64,000 nt of DNA. Source: Schumannella luteola. Lineage in GTDB: Bacteria > Actinomycetota > Actinomycetes > Actinomycetales > Microbacteriaceae. The stretch is from assembly GCF_013408685.1 (NCBI RefSeq), contig NZ_JACBZY010000001.1, positions 992,001-1,056,000 of the forward strand, written 5' to 3'. The notes under the pieces are model-generated. The model saw nothing but the letters and a program-made list of their open reading frames with translations, was not told the origin of the DNA and made no database searches. Positions within the stretch are counted from its first letter, which is position 1, and the number at the start of each line of letters is the position of its first letter. This document shows positions 61,310 through 64,000 of the stretch, in pieces. The position numbers and the translations under genes were made by a program.

Positions 61310-61374
61310 GAGGGGTCGCAGATGAGTCCATGGTGACCGGATCACGGCCCCGATGGAACGATCTGCGACCCCTC
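61310..61374. repeat. Intergenic palindrome, family F
   Basis: 65 bases with perfect 14-base arms GAGGGGTCGCAGAT / ATCTGCGACCCCTC and an inner 5-base TCCAT / ATGGA pair, between the padR and DUF1772 genes. Confidence 0.65.
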
Positions 61375-61425
61375 GGCGACGATGCCGGGGACGCGTCTGC
61401 GCCGCCGAGTCGGCTCGGCGGCAGG

Positions 61426-62271
61426 TCAGCGGCGGGCGCGGGCCAGCTCGTCGGCGAGACGGGAGAGGCCCGCGCGCAGCACCTCGAGGGTCTCGGGACG
61501 CAGTTCGCCGCGACTCGCGGCCCGGCGCAGGTCGGTGCGCACGCGCTGACGGAAGTCGGTCAGCGCCGACTCCGCGTCGAGCAGCAGGCCGCGGCTCGCG
61601 GTGCGCGCCTCGGCGGCCGACCAGCTCGAGCGGCCGGAGGCGCCTGGCGTCGCCGAGTCGGAGTCCGAGGCTCCGGAGCCTGCGCTCGCGCCGGCCGAGG
61701 TCGTGCCGTCAGCGCCGACCGCGAAGTCGGCCGAGGCGCCGACGGCACCCGATCCGGCATCCGCACCTCGCCCGCGGCGCGCGAACGACTCACGTGCGGC
61801 GTTCCCCGCGGCGGCCGCCCGAGCATCCCGCTCGGCCCGCGTGCTCTCGCGCTCGGGGCGACCGGTGGCGCGCGACTCGTCGCGCGCATCCCGTGCCGCC
61901 GCGGCGAGCTCGGCCCGCAGGCTCTTCATCGCGCCGTCGACGCTCGAACGCACCTCGTCGGCGAGCCGGCGCACCGAGTCGCTCAGCTCGCTCTCGACCC
62001 GGTCGAGCTCGTGCTCGCGCTCCGCGAGCTCGGCACGGCCGGCGTCGGTGATCGCGTAGACGGTCTTACGTCCGTCGGGCTGCTTGGTGACGAGACCCTC
62101 CTCCTCGAGCTTCGCGAGACGGGGGTAGATCGTGCCGGCGCTCGGCACGTAGGTGCCGCCGAAGCGGTCGCTCAGCGCCTGGATGAGCTCGTAGCCGTGC
62201 ATCGAGCGCTCGGCGAGCAGGCTCAGCAGGTAGAGCCGCAGGTGTCCGTGCCCGAAGACCGCGGGGCTCAC
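61426..62271 (-). CDS. PadR family regulator with long C-terminal region
   Basis: 281 residues. The winged helix is at about 8-78: 'LRLYLLSLLAERSMHGYELIQAL' split near 11-33, 'VPSAGTIYPRLAKLEEEGLV' and wing 'RKTVYAITDAGRAEL'. After a helix there is a long Ala/Ser/Arg-rich insertion (about 130-225), then a final helical part ('ESALTDFRQRVRTDLRRAA'). This insertion makes it about 100 residues longer than common PadR proteins. The GTG start overlaps the stop of the DUF4097 gene (GTGA), so the pair is co-translated and probably controlled by the operator at 63218. Confidence 0.9.
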   Translation of the reverse strand: MSPAVFGHGHLRLYLLSLLAERSMHGYELIQALSDRFGGTYVPSAGTIYPRLAKLEEEGLVTKQPDGRKTVYAITDAGRAELAEREHELDRVESELSDSVRRLADEVRSSVDGAMKSLRAELAAAARDARDESRATGRPERESTRAERDARAAAAGNAARESFARRGRGADAGSGAVGASADFAVGADGTTSAGASAGSGASDSDSATPGASGRSSWSAAEARTASRGLLLDAESALTDFRQRVRTDLRRAASRGELRPETLEVLRAGLSRLADELARARR

Positions 62272-63200
62272 GCGGGGCTCCCGGCGGTCGGGTCGACGGA
62301 GCTCGTGGTGTCGCCGGCGTCGGCGCTGTCGGTGGTCGCGCTGGCGGCGTCAGCGGAGGTGCTCGGCGCGGCGGCGTCCGGCTCGCTCGCCGGGGCGGGT
62401 GCGTCGTCGGCGCGGTGCAGCACGTCGATCGCGCCGCTGACCGTGTTGACCTTCACATCCACCCAGTGCCGCTCGAGCTCGCCGAAGCGCCCCTGATAGC
62501 GGCCGCGCACGCCGGTGATCTCGGCGTCGTCGAGCTGGATGCGTCCGCTGACGGTGTTGATCGTGTACTGCGCGGGCACGCCGGCGTCGAGACGGGCGGC
62601 GACCGAGCCGCTGACCGTGTTGACGCGCAGCTGGTCGGGGATGCCGGCCGCATCCACGTAGACGTCGGCGCCCACGCTGTCGGCGGTGAAGCGGGCGAGC
62701 TCACCCGAGACGGTCACGTCGCCGTTGACGGTCTTGGCGTCGACGCGCCCGCGGTGGTCGCGCACGCTGACCTCGCCGTTGACCGAGTTGATCGTGGTGT
62801 CGCCCTCGACGCCGTCGACGACGAGGTCGCCGTTGACGGTCGAGAGGCTGGCGTCGCTGCGCACGCCCGAGACCAGCGCGGTGGCGTTGACGACGCCGAG
62901 CTTGAGGGCGATGTCGCGGGGGACGGCGACGCTGACGTCGGCGCGGTCGCGCTCGTGGAAGCTGCGGAACACGTCGAGGAAGTTGTCCCAGCCGAGCTGG
63001 GGGTGGTCGATCTCGAGACGGTCGCCGTCGATCGTGATCTTGAGCGGACGCCCGTCGACCGAGTGCACCTCGACGCGGGCGCCGGGCTCGTCGTGCGCGA
63101 CGACATCCACCTGTCCGCCGATGAGGCCGACCTTGAGCGAGCGGACGCGCTCGATGTCGATCGTCTTGGGGCCGTCGACGAGCCACTTCTCCTGGGCCAT
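62268..63200 (-). CDS. DUF4097 family beta-helix protein
   Basis: 310 residues. Residues about 60-260 consist of repeated 'VNG.v.v..v.G' strands ('TVNGDLVVDGVEGDTTINSV', 'NGEVSVRDHRGRVDAKTVNG', 'VNTVSGSVAARLDAG', 'INTVSGRIQLDDAEI'), the DUF4097/adhesin-like parallel beta-helix. The tail is acidic and Ala/Ser/Thr-rich. No signal peptide. In actinobacteria such genes are commonly paired with a padR gene, as here, but the function is unknown. GAAAGGA precedes the ATG. Confidence 0.9.
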   Translation of the reverse strand: MAQEKWLVDGPKTIDIERVRSLKVGLIGGQVDVVAHDEPGARVEVHSVDGRPLKITIDGDRLEIDHPQLGWDNFLDVFRSFHERDRADVSVAVPRDIALKLGVVNATALVSGVRSDASLSTVNGDLVVDGVEGDTTINSVNGEVSVRDHRGRVDAKTVNGDVTVSGELARFTADSVGADVYVDAAGIPDQLRVNTVSGSVAARLDAGVPAQYTINTVSGRIQLDDAEITGVRGRYQGRFGELERHWVDVKVNTVSGAIDVLHRADDAPAPASEPDAAAPSTSADAASATTDSADAGDTTSSVDPTAGSPA

Positions 63201-63217
63201 GCGCCCCGTCCTTTCGA

Positions 63218-63258
63218 GATATATCGCGTTTGCGTGGGAGTCACGATATATCGCGTTT
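63218..63258 (-). promoter_or_regulatory. PadR operator: paired GATATATCGCGTTT repeats
   Basis: GATATATCGCGTTT occurs at 63218-63231 and 63245-63258 (period 27); the second contains the palindrome CGATATATCG (63244-63253). It lies 18 bases before the DUF4097 start and probably overlaps the promoter of the DUF4097-padR operon. It is strikingly AT-rich for this genome. Confidence 0.7.
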
Positions 63259-63308
63259 CACGCGGGCGCAAGGCGCGATCTGCGACGGATGCGGGAACGT
63301 CGTTTGCG

Positions 63309-63325
63309 GTTGACGCAGCGTCAAC
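63309..63325. promoter_or_regulatory. MerR operator palindrome
   Basis: Perfect 17-base palindrome GTTGACGC A GCGTCAAC just upstream of the merR start; TAGCGT (63329-63334) follows and lies seven bases before the ATG. Confidence 0.7.
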
Positions 63326-63328
63326 TCG

Positions 63329-63334
63329 TAGCGT
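63329..63334 (+). promoter_or_regulatory. Leaderless -10 element (TAGCGT)
   Basis: TAGCGT seven bases before the ATG at 63342. Confidence 0.45.
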
Positions 63335-63341
63335 GGCCGGC

Positions 63342-64000
63342 ATGACACGAGACGGGAGCGAGCGGATGGAGTGGAGCATCCAGCAGGTCAGTCGGATCAC
63401 CGGCGCGACCAGCCGCGCGCTGCGGCACTACGACCAGGTCGGGCTGCTGCCGCCGAGCCGCATCGGCCACGGCGGACTGCGCTACTACGACGAGGATGCG
63501 CTGGTTCGGCTTCAGCGGATCCTGCTGCTGCGCGAGCTCGGGCTCGGCATCCCCGCGATCGTGGAGGCGCTGAGCGGGTCGGCCGCGCACGGCGATGGGG
63601 GTGCGGATGCGGACGAGCCCATCGAGGGCGGGTCGCGCGCCGCGGGGGCCGGGCCGGCGACCGATCCCGAGGTGGCGGCCCTGCGCATCCACCTCGTCCA
63701 GCTGCGCCGCGAGCAGGAGCTGCTCGCCCGGCGCATCGACGCCGTCGCGCACACGATCGACGCACGAGAGAGAGGAGAGCCGCTCATGGCGGAGGACATG
63801 TTCGACGGATTCGACCACACGCAGCACCGCGAGGAGGTCGAGCGGCGCTGGGGTCGCAAGGCCTACGCCGATTCGTCCGCGTGGTGGGAGTCGAAGAGCG
63901 CCGAGGAGAAGAAGGAGTGGCAGGCGCGCCAGGCGGCGCTCGCCGCGGACTGGGCGGCGGCCGCCGAGCGCGGCGTCGACCCCGCGTCGGAGGCGGCGCA
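63342..64000 (+). CDS. MerR family regulator, TipA-like (cut at the window end)
   Basis: 219 codons are visible and the gene continues past the window. The HTH and wing are typical: 'WSIQQVSRITGATSRALRHYDQVGLLPPSRIGHGGLRYY' over about 11-49, then 'LVRLQRILLLRELGLGIPAIVEAL'. A Gly/Ala/Asp-rich insert (about 82-112) leads to a coiled coil ('LRIHLVQLRREQELLARRIDAVAHTI') and the beginning of a TipAS domain ('MFDGFDHTQHREEVERRWG'). TipA proteins sense thiopeptides and other amphipathic drugs; the ligand here is unknown. A second ATG at 63366 is possible, but TAGCGT favours 63342. Confidence 0.92.
   Translation, partial: MTRDGSERMEWSIQQVSRITGATSRALRHYDQVGLLPPSRIGHGGLRYYDEDALVRLQRILLLRELGLGIPAIVEALSGSAAHGDGGADADEPIEGGSRAAGAGPATDPEVAALRIHLVQLRREQELLARRIDAVAHTIDARERGEPLMAEDMFDGFDHTQHREEVERRWGRKAYADSSAWWESKSAEEKKEWQARQAALAADWAAAAERGVDPASEAA

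Overview
The window is very GC-rich DNA with dense coding on both strands, GTG starts, many ATGA/GTGA gene overlaps and F420-, sortase-E- and PurSQL-type gene content. All of this points to a high-GC actinobacterium, most likely of the family Microbacteriaceae (inference; no rRNA or marker gene is present to prove it). I see no tRNA, rRNA, CRISPR array, prophage, plasmid function or intact insertion sequence. It looks like ordinary chromosome with regulatory cassettes between housekeeping genes.

Layout. 0.1-3.9 kb: a TetR regulator, a degenerate ABC-ATPase-like protein and a YhgE/Pip membrane protein form one operon behind a perfect palindromic operator. 4.0-5.3 kb: purA. 5.3-11.8 kb: GNAT acetyltransferase, Dabb protein, SDR epimerase, membrane protein, a MacB-like ATPase/permease pair and chorismate mutase. 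12-14.3 kb: PadR regulator plus DHA2 drug exporter. 14.5-19 kb: a sortase-anchored beta-sandwich protein, a SipW-like signal peptidase fused to a LamG domain, and a TasA/CalY-like secreted protein. 19.4-25 kb: MarR, purL, a nuclease-fold protein flanked by paired palindromes, and azlCD. 25.2-32 kb: one 2,284-residue cell-wall protein combining a lamin-tail domain, an endonuclease/phosphatase domain and two 5'-nucleotidase modules. 32.4-46.5 kb: MscS channel, purQ-purS, SGNH hydrolase, GH18-like lipoprotein, copper-storage protein, VOC protein, Gln/Pro-rich membrane protein, purC-purD, YciI, SCP-like protein, purF. 46.7-50.2 kb: purM, DUF4190 protein, deazaflavin-dependent oxidoreductase, DUF3073. 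50.5-58.4 kb: flavin oxidoreductase and a carbohydrate cluster (glucosidase, LacI, binding protein, two permeases). 58.4-64 kb: KimA-like APC transporter, DUF1772, a second PadR with DUF4097, and a MerR regulator cut by the window end.

How it fits together. Eight genes of IMP/AMP synthesis (purA, L, Q, S, C, D, F, M) are spread as six loci across about 44 kb, separated by unrelated genes. Two surface proteins carry LAxTG sorting signals. A recurrent leaderless promoter pattern (TANNNT then 6-8 bases then ATG/GTG) precedes about ten genes and decides several starts, including purD.

The most unusual content is non-coding and in the signal peptidase locus: at least six unrelated families of 56-90 bp intergenic palindromes (families A-F below), one of which occurs as two identically spaced doublets on either side of a nuclease-fold gene, and a signal peptidase that carries its own internal signal-peptide-like segment followed by a lectin-like domain.
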